Positions 1 to 7,773 of a stretch of 12,364 bases of DNA are shown one piece after another. How positions within the stretch are numbered: position 1 is the first letter of the stretch; every line of letters begins with the position of its first letter. The DNA is from Hirudo medicinalis (Eukaryota; Annelida; Clitellata; Hirudinida; Hirudinidae): assembly GCA_011800805.1 (NCBI GenBank), contig MPNW01001453.1, positions 1 through 12,364 on the forward strand. Direction: 5' to 3'. Both the position numbers and the translations under genes were made by a program. The notes under the pieces were generated by a model. That model was not told the DNA's origin, did no database searches, and worked only from the letters and a program-made list of their open reading frames with translations.

Positions 1-17
1 TTTATTGTTGTTGTAGT

Positions 18-31
18 TATTATTATTATTA

Positions 32-63
<32 letters not shown>

Positions 64-71
64 GTTTGTTG

Positions 72-102
<31 letters not shown>

Positions 103-112
103 ATATCATTAT
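18..112. repeat. (ATT)n microsatellite
   Basis: Interrupted ATT/TTA triplet array. The hydrophobic and isoleucine-rich frames through it are repeat artefacts. Confidence 0.95.
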
Positions 113-372
113 TTTTGTTTATAGTTGTAGTTGTTTTAGTTTTAGTTTCCATTACGACACGTCGAACATGAGTTGGTCACGTGATGGACAACGTCTGCAA
201 ACACGAACGCTGTTCGTTTTCTCTTTGAAGATTTTCTTTTTCAAGTATAATTGGATTGAATTACAAGTTCTCATCCAATTGATTGTCAATCAATCGTACC
301 AAATTCAAGATCAATCCAATAGCTATAAAGCAATCGATCATTCAATCAATCAACAAGGTCAGCATAAACATC
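113..372. other. Unique AT-rich sequence, no gene seen
   Basis: About 260 bases of unique sequence between microsatellites. It has several CAATCAAT-type short repeats (270-355) but no convincing coding frame, splice pair or RNA gene. Confidence 0.5.
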
Positions 373-770
373 GCGAATGCATCATCATAACCACCATGGC
401 GTCACCATCATAAACATTATCATCACCATCATCATAAACATTATCATCACCATCATCATAGTCATCATCGTCGTCAACATTCTCATTCTTTTTACTCTCC
501 CTAGTACGTTATGTTCTTCTTCCTCTGACCTTCAAGAACCACTCATCCACTGCAAGGTCGTTGCTACCCTAACAGCTGTCGTCCTCTTTCTCTACCATCA
601 TCACCATCACCATCACCATCATCACCATCACCATCACCATCATCACCATCACCATCACCATCATCACCATCATCATCGTCATCGTCGTCATCGTCGTCGT
701 CGTTGTCATTATCATCATCACCTCCACCACCTCTTCCAGCATCAGTACCTTCATCATCGTCATTGTCATC
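373..770. repeat. (ATC)n microsatellite with 24-bp and 21-bp higher-order units
   Basis: Triplet ATC/ACC array with a unique gap at about 480-590. A 24-base unit (CATAAACATTATC...) is repeated at about 408-455. From 596 to about 672 there is a 21-base higher-order unit (CATCATCACC plus three CAC/CAT triplets), three full copies and part of a fourth. Long histidine or Asp/Gly frames here are repeat artefacts. Confidence 0.95.
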
Positions 771-839
771 ATTATCAGCAATGATAAAGGACGAAGCATG
801 AAATAAATATCTGAAAGATAGTTTAAAGAATGAATTAAA

Positions 840-932
840 ACTACCACTACTACTGCTACCGCTGCCGCTACTGTTGCTACTGCTGCTACTACTGCTACTA
901 CCACTGCTACCGCTGTCGCTACTGCTACTAAT
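840..932. repeat. (CTACTGCTACCG)-like triplet array
   Basis: Imperfect CTA/CTG/CCG triplets, rich in GCTACT and GCTACC. The minus-strand serine-rich frame over it comes from the repeat. Confidence 0.9.
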
Positions 933-1290
933 AATTAATGTATAATTATTGCAAGTCAAACAACCGTGTTAAATTCAGTTTTTATTCTTCAGAAATCCTT
1001 CGTCATAGACTCCGATCCTGTCATGACACGCCGTCATGACACGTTGTTGTTGACGTCGAGTCATTTCAACATGCAGCGTTCGGAATAAAATAGCGACGCA
1101 AGGAAACGTGATTTCTGAAAAAGATTAATAATGAAATAATAAAAAGGCAATTCCTCGTTTTTCTATAAAAAAAAAAAATAATAATAAAAAAAATGAATGA
1201 AAATAAAAGAATAGTTCCAAAAAAAAATTGATCTAAAATAAACCTAACTTATGTACAGGGCCTCGGTATCGTTGAACTGAAAATATCGGT
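933..1290. other. Unique spacer with short repeats, no gene seen
   Basis: It contains an 11-base direct repeat GTCATGACACG (1020-1030 and 1033-1043) and A-rich low-complexity DNA at 1160-1230. I find no coding frame, splice structure or RNA gene. Confidence 0.5.
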
Positions 1291-1348
1291 ATCATCACCA
1301 TCATCATCATCATCATCGTCATCGTCGTCATCGTCATCATCGTCATCG
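1291..1348. repeat. (ATC)n microsatellite
   Basis: ATC/GTC triplets on the plus strand. This orientation is opposite to the GAT array that starts about 100 bases later. Confidence 0.9.
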
Positions 1349-1448
1349 TTCGTGATGATAATCATAATCGTGAATACAAAATGAACGTTATCTTCTCGAT
1401 AAGAATTTTTAAACCCGATCGCTAGATTACGCTAGCCTCGCGAAAAGG

Positions 1449-1692
1449 ATGAATACGAAGACGACGACGACGATGAGGTTGAAGATGATGATGATGATGG
1501 TGATAATGATTATGATAATGAAGAAGAAGAAGAAGATGATGATGATGATGATGATGATGAGGAGGAGGAGGAGGAAGGTGTTGATGATGGTGATTATGAT
1601 GATGATGACGACGACAATGGTGATGATGACGATGAGGGGGAGGAGGGAAAAGCTAATAATGACGATGATGACTATTGGTGATGACGATAACT
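1449..1692. repeat. (GAT/GAA/GAG)n interrupted triplet array
   Basis: About 240 bases of GAT, GAC, GAA and GAG triplets. One plus-strand frame, open from just after a TAG at about 1435 to TGA at 1679-1681, would encode an almost wholly Asp/Glu stretch with a few Gly, Asn, Tyr, Val and Lys. It has no ATG and no recognised domain, so I annotate it as a repeat, though an acidic exon cannot be ruled out. Confidence 0.85.
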
Positions 1693-1879
1693 ATTTTTTT
1701 TTAATAATATGATGATCCTGAACGTGATCCATCCGGTGTTTTCGACCGTGACGAGGTGACATTGAAAATTATGTCATTTTATACTTTCATTCATTCTGTC
1801 GTTAATCATTCTATTATTGGCTCGTGGATTGTTACGTCATTTACGAGAATGCATTTCATTCCTCGGTCGTTATCACCAT
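1693..1879. other. Unique spacer between triplet arrays
   Basis: Short unique sequence with a poly-T run near 1693. No gene or RNA feature recognised. Confidence 0.4.
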
Positions 1880-1913
1880 AACCAACATCATCATCATCGT
1901 CATCGTCAACATC

Positions 1914-1946
<33 letters not shown>

Positions 1947-2073
1947 GTCATCGTCATCATCATCATCATCACCATCATCATCATCACCATCACCATCATA
2001 ATCGTCGTCGTCGTCATCATCATCATCACCATCATCATCATCACCATCACCATCATAATCGTCGTCGTCGTCG

Positions 2074-2106
<33 letters not shown>
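1880..2106. repeat. (ATC)n microsatellite with CGT interruptions
   Basis: ATC/ACC triplets with two CGTCGTCGTCGT-type interruptions (about 2000-2013 and 2059-2074), each preceded by the same CACCATCACCATCATAAT segment. This indicates an internal duplication of about 59-60 bases. Poly-His frames are artefacts. Confidence 0.95.
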
Positions 2107-2335
2107 CAGTCAGTGTTTCTGTCGCCATCTACTTATCTTCGATCGCATGTTTTTCTTGTTGCAATAAACATGGTTATTTTTTTCAAGACGTTCGAGATTC
2201 CAAAGCAATTGTTGATCAAAACACGAGTAATTCGTCGGCTTAATTAGACTTAAATCAGATTTTCTCGAATAATCATCGTAAAAAAACTTATGCTTTATTG
2301 GTTAAAATAACGCATTATTGTTCAAATTGGCCAAA
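2107..2335. other. Unique AT-rich spacer, no gene seen
   Basis: About 230 bases without a supported gene. A potential AATAAA is present near 2164, but no coding exon is attached to it. Confidence 0.4.
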
Positions 2336-2398
2336 TGTCCAAAAAAAAAACTGTCCAAAAAAAAACTGTCAAAAAAAAACTGTCAAAAAAAAAACTGT
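2336..2398. repeat. A-tract tandem repeat, about 15-bp unit
   Basis: Four units of CTGTC(C) followed by 9-10 A, period 14-16 bases. The Lys-rich frames across it are repeat artefacts. Confidence 0.85.
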
Positions 2399-2664
2399 TC
2401 AAATAATTCGGGGGATAATTCCAAGTGGCTCGATGCGATTGTTCAGTCCCACGGAATTCTTTCCACAGCTCATCAAAAACCCAAACCAAAAACTCTGTCC
2501 CGAGTTAGTCCAACGGTTTGAAAGAGCAATCAATATTCTACTTAAATATGAGTCGATTATTGGTATCTCATATTGCTGTAGGCGTGCATCACGAAGGATC
2601 CATCTTGGTCTGACCACTGCATCAATGCTTATCTCGGCAATCCAAGCACTCATTTGGTGGAGCA
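2399..2664. other. Unique sequence, no supported gene
   Basis: Open frames exist on both strands here, but I recognise no domain, and the plus frame is a continuation of the A-tract and minisatellite frames. No splice or start context favours any of them. Confidence 0.4.
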
Positions 2665-2830
2665 GGAATCTCATATCTATGGTCGATGACGATCTCTTGT
2701 CTATGGTCCAAGATAAATCTTTCTGTGTTCGGAGACGAATCTGTTGTCTAGGGTCAAAGGCGATTCTCGTGTCTATGGAAGAAAAGGAATATCGTATCTA
2801 TGGAGGAAGAGGAATCTCGTGTCTACGGAG
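2665..2830. repeat. Degenerate 25-bp minisatellite
   Basis: About six diverged units around GAATCTCGTGTCTATGG followed by an AG-rich segment. The three units after about 2757 are the best conserved at 25 bases each, and the earlier ones carry insertions. Confidence 0.7.
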
Positions 2831-3041
2831 CGGAAATCAATCAAGAATATCAAGGTCGTCCGGAGACCTGGAATGAAAGATGGATTGTCGAAAACCATTC
2901 GTACTCGTCTGTTGATTCCCGCCAACACTGATTTTCTGTGGTTATTACTGTTGAGGAGCTAAATGAAGCCATCTTACAACAAACAGGTGTCTGTTATACC
3001 CTCTCAATCTTTCTTAGCATCAGTGGATGAACATTCACAAC

Positions 3042-3046
3042 TAATG

Positions 3047-3125
<79 letters not shown>

Positions 3126-3143
3126 TGATGATAATAATAATAT
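3042..3143. repeat. (AAT)n microsatellite
   Basis: About 30 nearly perfect AAT triplets with a short GAT interruption at 3122-3131. Confidence 0.97.
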
Positions 3144-3303
3144 TAAAATATTTCTCAATCATTACAAAACAATTGATAATTATTATTAATATGTTACAAT
3201 TAATTATGAAGCTTTGTAATAATTACAACAATGGCTGGTGGCAGATCCTACAGGACGTTTTGGTTGAACGCTCAATGAGAAGACACGATTTGGAAATTGT
3301 GAA

Positions 3304-3490
3304 TAAGTAAGTAAGTTTATTTATGTAGCGCCATAAGCGTGAGCGTCAAGGGCGCTTAGACCATTTATATAGCGCCGGCTCCCAGGGGCGCTTTGCGGTG
3401 GTGCAAGCTGGGTTTCGAACACGACACGCAACGACTGTTGCTTTCACCGTCGTTCGCAGGAACGCTACCCTCTGAGCCAACTGGCACCAC
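3304..3490 (-). mobile_element. tRNA-derived SINE-like element
   Basis: Read on the minus strand, this begins near 3490 with a tRNA-like head. It contains TGGCTCAGAGGG (3479-3468), close to a pol III A box, and GTTCGAAACCC (3420-3410), close to a B box. A GC-rich body with repeated GCGCC/GGCGC motifs follows, ending in a CTTACTTACTTA tail at about 3316-3304. Head, body and short-repeat tail are the standard layout of a tRNA-derived SINE. GAATAA flanks both sides (3301-3306 and 3493-3498) and may be a short target duplication. The A-to-B spacing is longer than in a functional tRNA, so it is not a tRNA gene. Confidence 0.6.
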
Positions 3491-3744
3491 AAGAATAAAT
3501 TTATGAAAATTATCAACTTCGCCAAATATTAAATTAAAGGCATTTTGCCTTTGTTCAGAAATTAAATGTTTTGAATAATTTGTTAAAAATAACTTGTTGA
3601 AATATTTATTTCACTTATTTTGTGCTTGAATGGACCGAGTTGATCGACCTAAGGAATGCAGTGCCATCTCGTGTGAACATTTAAACTGCATGCATTGGAT
3701 ATTTTTAAGATTCATACACACGTGAATTGGATTATAATAGATAT
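3491..3744. other. Unique AT-rich spacer, no gene seen
   Basis: No coding frame, splice structure or repeat recognised between the SINE-like element and the next microsatellite. Confidence 0.4.
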
Positions 3745-3832
3745 AATGATGATGATGATGATGATGATGATAATAATAATAATATTAATAATAAAAAAAT
3801 AATAGTAATAATAAAAAAATAATAATACCAAT

Positions 3833-3863
<31 letters not shown>

Positions 3864-3915
3864 GTAATAATAACAATATTAATAACACTACTGCTGCTAA
3901 TAACAATAATATAAT
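3745..3915. repeat. (GAT)n/(AAT)n microsatellite
   Basis: GAT triplets passing into interrupted AAT triplets. Minus-strand Leu/Ile-rich frames over it are artefacts. Confidence 0.93.
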
Positions 3916-4083
3916 AATAATAAAGAAATTATGATCGTCCAATAAATCGACTTGATATCGTTTTGATAAAATGATAAATAATAAATGATAAATGAAAACG
4001 ACCATTTTCTTTTGAACCACTTTCAGGCAACATTGGATTGTAGGAATGACATTTTCGTTTTGTTTTCCAAATGACGATCGTCT
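3916..4083 (+). repeat. Local dispersed repeat, copy 1
   Basis: Starts AATAATAAAGAAATTATG and contains AAATCGACTTGATATC, GGCAACATT and TTTCCAAATGACGAT. The same order of blocks is found at 6036-6180, and the first part alone at 5870-5943. It is diverged relative to the other copies and lies in the 3' flank of gene A. Confidence 0.7.
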
Positions 4084-4090
4084 GTACGTA

Positions 4091-4166
4091 GGGTGGACAC
4101 TGGGGGTCGGACCGGGGCGGTACCGGGAGAAAAAAATGGTCCGGGTCCGACCTCTAAAGGACACCC
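4091..4166. repeat. GC-rich foldback
   Basis: GGTCGGACC (4105-4113) pairs with GGTCCGACC (4144-4152), and GGGTG (4091-4095) with CACCC (4162-4166). The remaining arms are partly complementary. It is strikingly GC-rich within AT-rich DNA and may be a remnant of a small inverted-repeat element. Confidence 0.6.
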
Positions 4167-4406
4167 ACCTCAAGAGAATGTCGTCCAATTTAGACCACAT
4201 TTGCTTAACTAAGTTCTTAGTTATCATTTTTTCATACTGTTATTAAATATTACAACTAATCTAGTCAACCAACTGCATTCATTTCGAAGGGATTACCATT
4301 TCTAGGCGGTTATTAAGTCAGCAAACGACAAATTATTGTTTTACATCAAATTGTAGCATTTAATGACCACGAAATATTGAATGAGTTTTCAATGAAATTT
4401 TCAATT
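4167..4406. other. AT-rich 3' flank of gene A
   Basis: No gene seen. It contains one further ATTAAA on the minus strand (4359-4364) that could serve gene A. Confidence 0.4.
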
Positions 4407-4423
4407 TTTAATTAATTTTTAAT
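4407..4423 (-). terminator. Candidate poly(A) signals of gene A (ATTAAA, two copies)
   Basis: No AATAAA is seen on the minus strand in the 260 bases after the gene A stop (4465). Two copies of the common variant ATTAAA lie at 4418-4423 and 4407-4412, with another at 4359-4364. Any of these could serve. Confidence 0.3.
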
Positions 4424-4464
4424 TCTAATAAATCGTTTTAGACCGAGAAGGTCATTTCGGGTCT

Positions 4465-5335
4465 TCAAAGGTCGACTTCACAGACATAACAACTGCTCTT
4501 TTCGCAGGGGATGTCATTCCAGGGAAGTCTCTCGTCATTACCTGCTATGAAGTGGACACAATCTTCGATTCCACTCGTGTTACTTGGTTCACCTGGAATC
4601 CAATTGGTGTAGAACAGGTTTATCATGGTTCCAGTGCTTGGAATCAAGGCGAAGGGTCCGTTGGGGCACTTTCTTCTGCCAGCAGTCCAAAATCCTGGTT
4701 CGTTCATTACCTCGTGTATGCAGGAGCCTGATAAATTGAATGGGTGAAAGTAGCTATTTGGGCACACGATGAACATTTAAAGAAATATTGAAAACTGGGA
4801 AATTAATAATAATTAATTATAATATTGCGGTTCTAAAAATGGAATTATTTCGAGGTGCGTTCAAAATCGGAAAGAAAGCTGTCACTTTTCACTGGTTCAA
4901 TGAGTTTGTTCAACACTTTATTGTCATGTTCGCTGTCCACGATGACAAGATGAGAACCCAACTTGTTGCAAGCATTGAAAGCATCATCCCAGGTTTCTTT
5001 GGTCCCAAAAACTTTGTAACATTTGTTCGTCTCTTGGAAATAAGTGAAGTCTTCTGGGCATTTTCCACATTCTGCTTTTGTAAAGATGTGATTTCGTAAA
5101 ATAAATTTTTAGAAAGAAGATGTGTTACATTCGATAGATTATTTGATTTATATATTATATATCAAAAGTATTTCCGATGACTTGTCTCAGAATAATTCCA
5201 CATAATTCCCTTACAATTTCAATTATTACAAAATTTAATACATTTTAATAACGCCAATACTTATAAAAACTAACGTTGTCCAAATCCTTGATAGGACAGG
5301 AGAGCCAGGAGTGAGAAGCACAGCACGAAGAACAT
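4465..5335 (-). CDS. Lectin gene A: secreted C-type lectin, 3 exons, 169 aa
   Basis: Three minus-strand exons: 5335-5275 (signal peptide), 5071-4886 and 4727-4465 (stop TGA). Both introns (203 and 158 bp) are GT-AG and phase 1, and the reading frame stays open across the joins. Exon 1 encodes a hydrophobic leader starting MFFVLCFSLLALL, likely cleaved near residue 20. The mature protein begins with a CGKC pair (residues 22-25), then KCY (37-39), TWDDA (47-51) and AC (54-55) of the first CTLD helix, FWTAGRRKC (95-103) in place of the usual WIGL core, W125, EPS (129-131), EDC (137-139), WND (152-154), PC and a final VC. I count ten cysteines in the mature chain, as in a long-form CTLD with extra bridges. 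EPS departs from the canonical EPN/QPD pair, so sugar preference is uncertain. One N-glycosylation sequon (NTS) lies at 132-134. It is probably a single-domain soluble lectin acting outside the cell. Exon joins are inferred from splice sites and the match to gene B. Confidence 0.9.
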
Positions 5336-5383
5336 CTCGAAGAGCAGTAACTACTGACAACAATTGACGAACGAATGTCCTGA

Positions 5384-5391
5384 ATTTAAAA
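5384..5391 (-). promoter_or_regulatory. TATA-like box of gene A (TTTTAAAT)
   Basis: TTTTAAAT lies 56 bases before the gene A ATG (5335). The same box and spacing occur in the orphan copy (6430 to 6486), and the gene B TATA box sits at the same distance. A start about 31 bases downstream, near 5360-5355 where a TCAGT initiator-like sequence is found, would give a 5' leader of roughly 20-25 bases. Confidence 0.5.
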
Positions 5392-5557
5392 GATCCTGTC
5401 TCCTCATTCAAGCGCACTTTCCTCATTGATTTCGATTGAAAATATTTTCAGTAAGAATGTTGTTTTCTTACGCACAAATCGACGTTTTTAATGATGTCAG
5501 AGAAGTTGCCTGTCAAAAGTGGAGGACTGAGGACAATGTTTTCCTGAAGTATCAAAT

Positions 5558-5710
5558 AATCAATTTAATGACTATCACATAATCAATTTAGAGACTATCA
5601 CATAATCAATTTAGAGACTATCACATGATCAATTTAGAGACTATCACATGATCAATTTAGAGACTATCACATGATCAATTTAGAGACTATCACATGATCA
5701 ATTTAGAGAC
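5558..5710. repeat. 23-bp tandem repeat, six full units plus a partial
   Basis: Unit RATCAATTTAGAGACTATCACAT at 5558, 5581, 5604, 5627, 5650 and 5673, with a partial copy at 5696-5710. The first base changes from A to G at the fourth unit and the first unit has AATG for GAGA, so the array grew directionally. It lies about 170 bases upstream of the gene A TATA-like box. Confidence 0.97.
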
Positions 5711-5787
5711 CACGGTCGTAAAAAAAAAACTTAAATGAGAAAAACATTGTTGTAATCAATGTAATGTTCACTTACAGTTACAGTAAT

Positions 5788-5822
5788 AATAAAGAAATTA
5801 TGATTACGATAATTTCTTTATT
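5788..5822. repeat. Perfect hairpin, 14-bp stem, 7-base loop
   Basis: AATAAAGAAATTAT (5788-5801) is the exact reverse complement of 5809-5822, with loop GATTACG. The left arm equals the first bases of the local dispersed repeat family, so this looks like a head fragment of that repeat facing its inverted copy. Confidence 0.8.
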
Positions 5823-5869
5823 TTTTATGAAATAATAAATTTGTAAATATTTTCAATCATAATAACAGT

Positions 5870-5943
5870 AATAATAAAGAAGTTATGCCTCTCCTACAAA
5901 TCGACTTGATATCATTTAGTTCATTTGATACCGACTGTTTTTT
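5870..5943 (+). repeat. Local dispersed repeat, copy 2 (short)
   Basis: Almost identical to 6036-6109 over about 74 bases (AATAATAAAGAAGTTATG through ACCGACTGTTTTT). The high identity shows a recent duplication. The longer tail seen in copies 1 and 3 is missing here. Confidence 0.85.
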
Positions 5944-6035
5944 AAATAAATATTTTCAAATATTTATAAATAAAAATAATAAATATAAATAAAATAAATA
6001 TTTATAAAATACTTATTCAAAATAATTATTCTAAT

Positions 6036-6180
6036 AATAATAAAGAAGTTATGCCTCTCCTACAAATCGACTTGATATCATTTAGTTCAATTGATACCGA
6101 CTGTTTTTAAAAAAACACTTATAGGCAACATTTTATTGTTGCAATGATTTTCAATTTGTTGTCCAAATGACGATATTCGC
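6036..6180 (+). repeat. Local dispersed repeat, copy 3 (long)
   Basis: Shares its first 74 bases with copy 2 and the full block order with copy 1, including GGCAACATT and CCAAATGACGAT. It lies about 185 bases upstream of the orphan gene A promoter copy, on the same strand. Confidence 0.8.
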
Positions 6181-6364
6181 TTCAAGGAATTATTGCGTGC
6201 ATGATAATAAGTAAGCCAAAGTAAGCAACATTGTTATCGATAATATTTTTGATCAGGAATTATTAGATTTTCCCAAGTTCTAACCATTGGAAATTATGAT
6301 TAATTATGTTTAATTATGTTTAATTATGCTGTGAAGATTGGAACTTTTAAAATTCGGGACATAC

Positions 6365-6521
6365 GACATTCTTTCTGATAATATTTCGATCAAAATCAAA
6401 CAAGGGCGAATGTGTTTGAAGACAGGATCTTTTAAATTCGGGACATTCGTTCGTCAATTGCTGTCAGTTATTACCGCTCTTCCAGATGTTCTTCGTGCTG
6501 TGCTTCGCACTCCTGGCTCTC
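6365..6521 (+). pseudogene. Orphan inverted copy of gene A promoter and signal-peptide start
   Basis: This stretch matches, in opposite orientation, the upstream region and first exon of gene A (about 5295-5458). The match covers the TTTTAAAT box (6430-6437), the 56-base leader spacing and an ATG at 6486, with translation starting MFFVLCFALLAL against MFFVLCFSLLALL in gene A. Similarity stops around 6521, inside the signal peptide. The frame then runs through unrelated residues to TGA at 6567-6569, so the product would be only 27 aa. No CTLD exon follows on the plus strand before gene B, whose own first exon is different. It is best read as a broken fourth lectin copy whose promoter may still be intact. 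It could be transcribed, but I cannot tell from sequence. Confidence 0.72.
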
Positions 6522-6569
6522 AAGATCGACCATTCAAATGATCTTAATGGTCTTGAGCAACTTATTTGA

Positions 6570-6760
6570 AATAAATTTTAAAATTAACCTTGTTTATTTT
6601 GGATCAATAACATTTTGACGCACCTGCTAAAGTAGCATTGCAGTTTTCTGACTTAATCATCAGCTGTTGCCTCATCTTTTGATAATATGTTTTCAAAATG
6701 ATCTTCTTTACACTTACACACTGTTCGATCGTAATGTAATTACAGATCAGCTTTTGCTAA
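6570..6760. other. Unique spacer, no gene seen
   Basis: AT-rich DNA after the orphan lectin start. Nothing resembling CTLD exon 2 or 3 is present on the plus strand. Confidence 0.5.
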
Positions 6761-6889
6761 GTCTGTAGTTGGTGCTCGTTCGATGGTTTGCATGGGTCCC
6801 AAGGTCTACGCTACCACCCCACACAGCATCGTCAAACTTCCAAACTTGCTTTCAAGAAAGCGCTAAAACATTTCATTACAAGCTCGTAA
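6761..6889 (+). other. Unidentified C-terminal coding tail with downstream poly(A) signal
   Basis: A 42-codon frame, open from after TAA (6758-6760) to TAA (6887-6889), has a basic end containing LAFKKALKHFITSS. An AATAAA follows at 7036-7041, then an A-rich stretch. This layout resembles the 3' end of a gene or of a processed or retrotransposed copy. I do not recognise the family, no upstream exon is evident, and the frame could be chance. Confidence 0.25.
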
Positions 6890-7041
6890 TTCACTGACTT
6901 TTCAACTTCATTATTCGTTTACAGCTTAGAAATTGACTTTATTTGGTAGTAGGACGTCCGCTGGCGGGAGTTTTCCATTAGGACGATCCTTTCCTTTTTA
7001 GACTTTCATTTATGCATGCTCTTTTTTTGTGTTTCAATAAA

Positions 7042-7322
7042 AGGTTCTAAAAAAATGGGAAAAAATAAATAAAAATAATAACATTATTAATAATGGTTAA
7101 TTATGATTATTATGATTATTGGTTTAATAATAGTCAATTATTAATAATAGTTCATTTATATGGAGCCCCATTCGTAGAGTCGGGGACGCTTCGGTCTCTT
7201 TTTGCTAGTTGCAAGGTGATAACAAAAATTTGTTTCAAATAAGCACCAAAATAATATTCTAAAGTTGCACCTAACTAAACTCAAATTGTGATTGCTTGGA
7301 GATTAAGGATAACAAATGGATT
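7042..7322. other. AT-rich spacer, no gene seen
   Basis: Repeated TTAATAATRG motifs at 7085-7160, then unique sequence up to the 34-bp repeat. No supported coding or RNA gene. Confidence 0.4.
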
Positions 7323-7560
7323 AGTAGTTGGCAGAAGAACTTTAAAGTTAACTTCAAGTATTTGGCAGAATAAATTTAAAGTTAACTTCAAGTATTTGGC
7401 AAAATAACTTTAAAGTTAACTTCAAGTAGTTGGCAGAAGAACTTTAAAGTTAACTTCAAGTAGCTGGCAGAAGAACTTTAAAGTTAACTTCAAGTATTTG
7501 GCAGAAGAACTTTAAAGTTAACTTCAAGTATTTGGCAGAAGAACTTTAAAGTTAACTTCA
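7323..7560. repeat. 34-bp tandem repeat, seven units
   Basis: Unit AGTATTTGGCAGAAGAACTT followed by TAAAGTTAACTTCA, at exact 34-base steps from 7323. Each unit holds the palindromes AACTTTAAAGTT and AGTTAACT, except unit 2, which has AATTTAAAGTT. Units differ at only a few sites (TATT, TAGT or TAGC; AGAA or AAAA). Confidence 0.97.
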
Positions 7561-7765
7561 GGTTGCATTCCGACTTGTTCAGTCAGCTAGATTTTGTTTC
7601 TCGAATTCAGTTTTCTCAACGTATTAATGATGTAAAACTGTTGTGAATGAGTTTTAGTTTTTCAAAAAAAACTAGCCAGTCTTTTGGTTCAAATCAACTC
7701 TAGAAGTAAAGAAACGAAGATATGCGTTATATAATGCAAACTGGAAATTATGACTAACAATAATG
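7561..7765. other. Unique spacer, no gene seen
   Basis: About 200 bases without a recognised coding frame or RNA. Confidence 0.4.
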
Positions 7766-7773
7766 ACAATATT

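Noticed and set aside
596..672. CRISPR-like array
   Set aside because: The repeats are contiguous triplet-based units without unique spacers, in a eukaryotic context.
377..784. Histidine-rich open frame
   Set aside because: It is a direct translation of the ATC/ACC microsatellite, with no splice or start context and no domain.
564..959. Minus-strand Ser-run plus Asp/Gly-run protein
   Set aside because: Both runs come from two adjacent triplet repeats, and two overlapping frames are equally open there. No unique domain.
1817..2243. Poly-His and poly-Ile frames
   Set aside because: All frames of the ATC array are open because the repeat contains no stop; this is an artefact.
2298..2876. 192-codon plus-strand frame
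   Set aside because: It runs through the A-tract repeat, unique DNA and the 25-bp minisatellite with no recognisable domain. Opposite-strand frames are also open.
3410..3479. Genuine tRNA gene
   Set aside because: The A- and B-box-like motifs are imperfect, spacing is too long, and no complete cloverleaf with a matching acceptor stem is visible.
5235..5426. 63-codon minus-strand frame over the gene A first exon
   Set aside because: It is a different frame from the signal peptide. Its similarity to the frame at 6338-6541 is explained by the duplicated promoter and exon DNA, not by a conserved protein.
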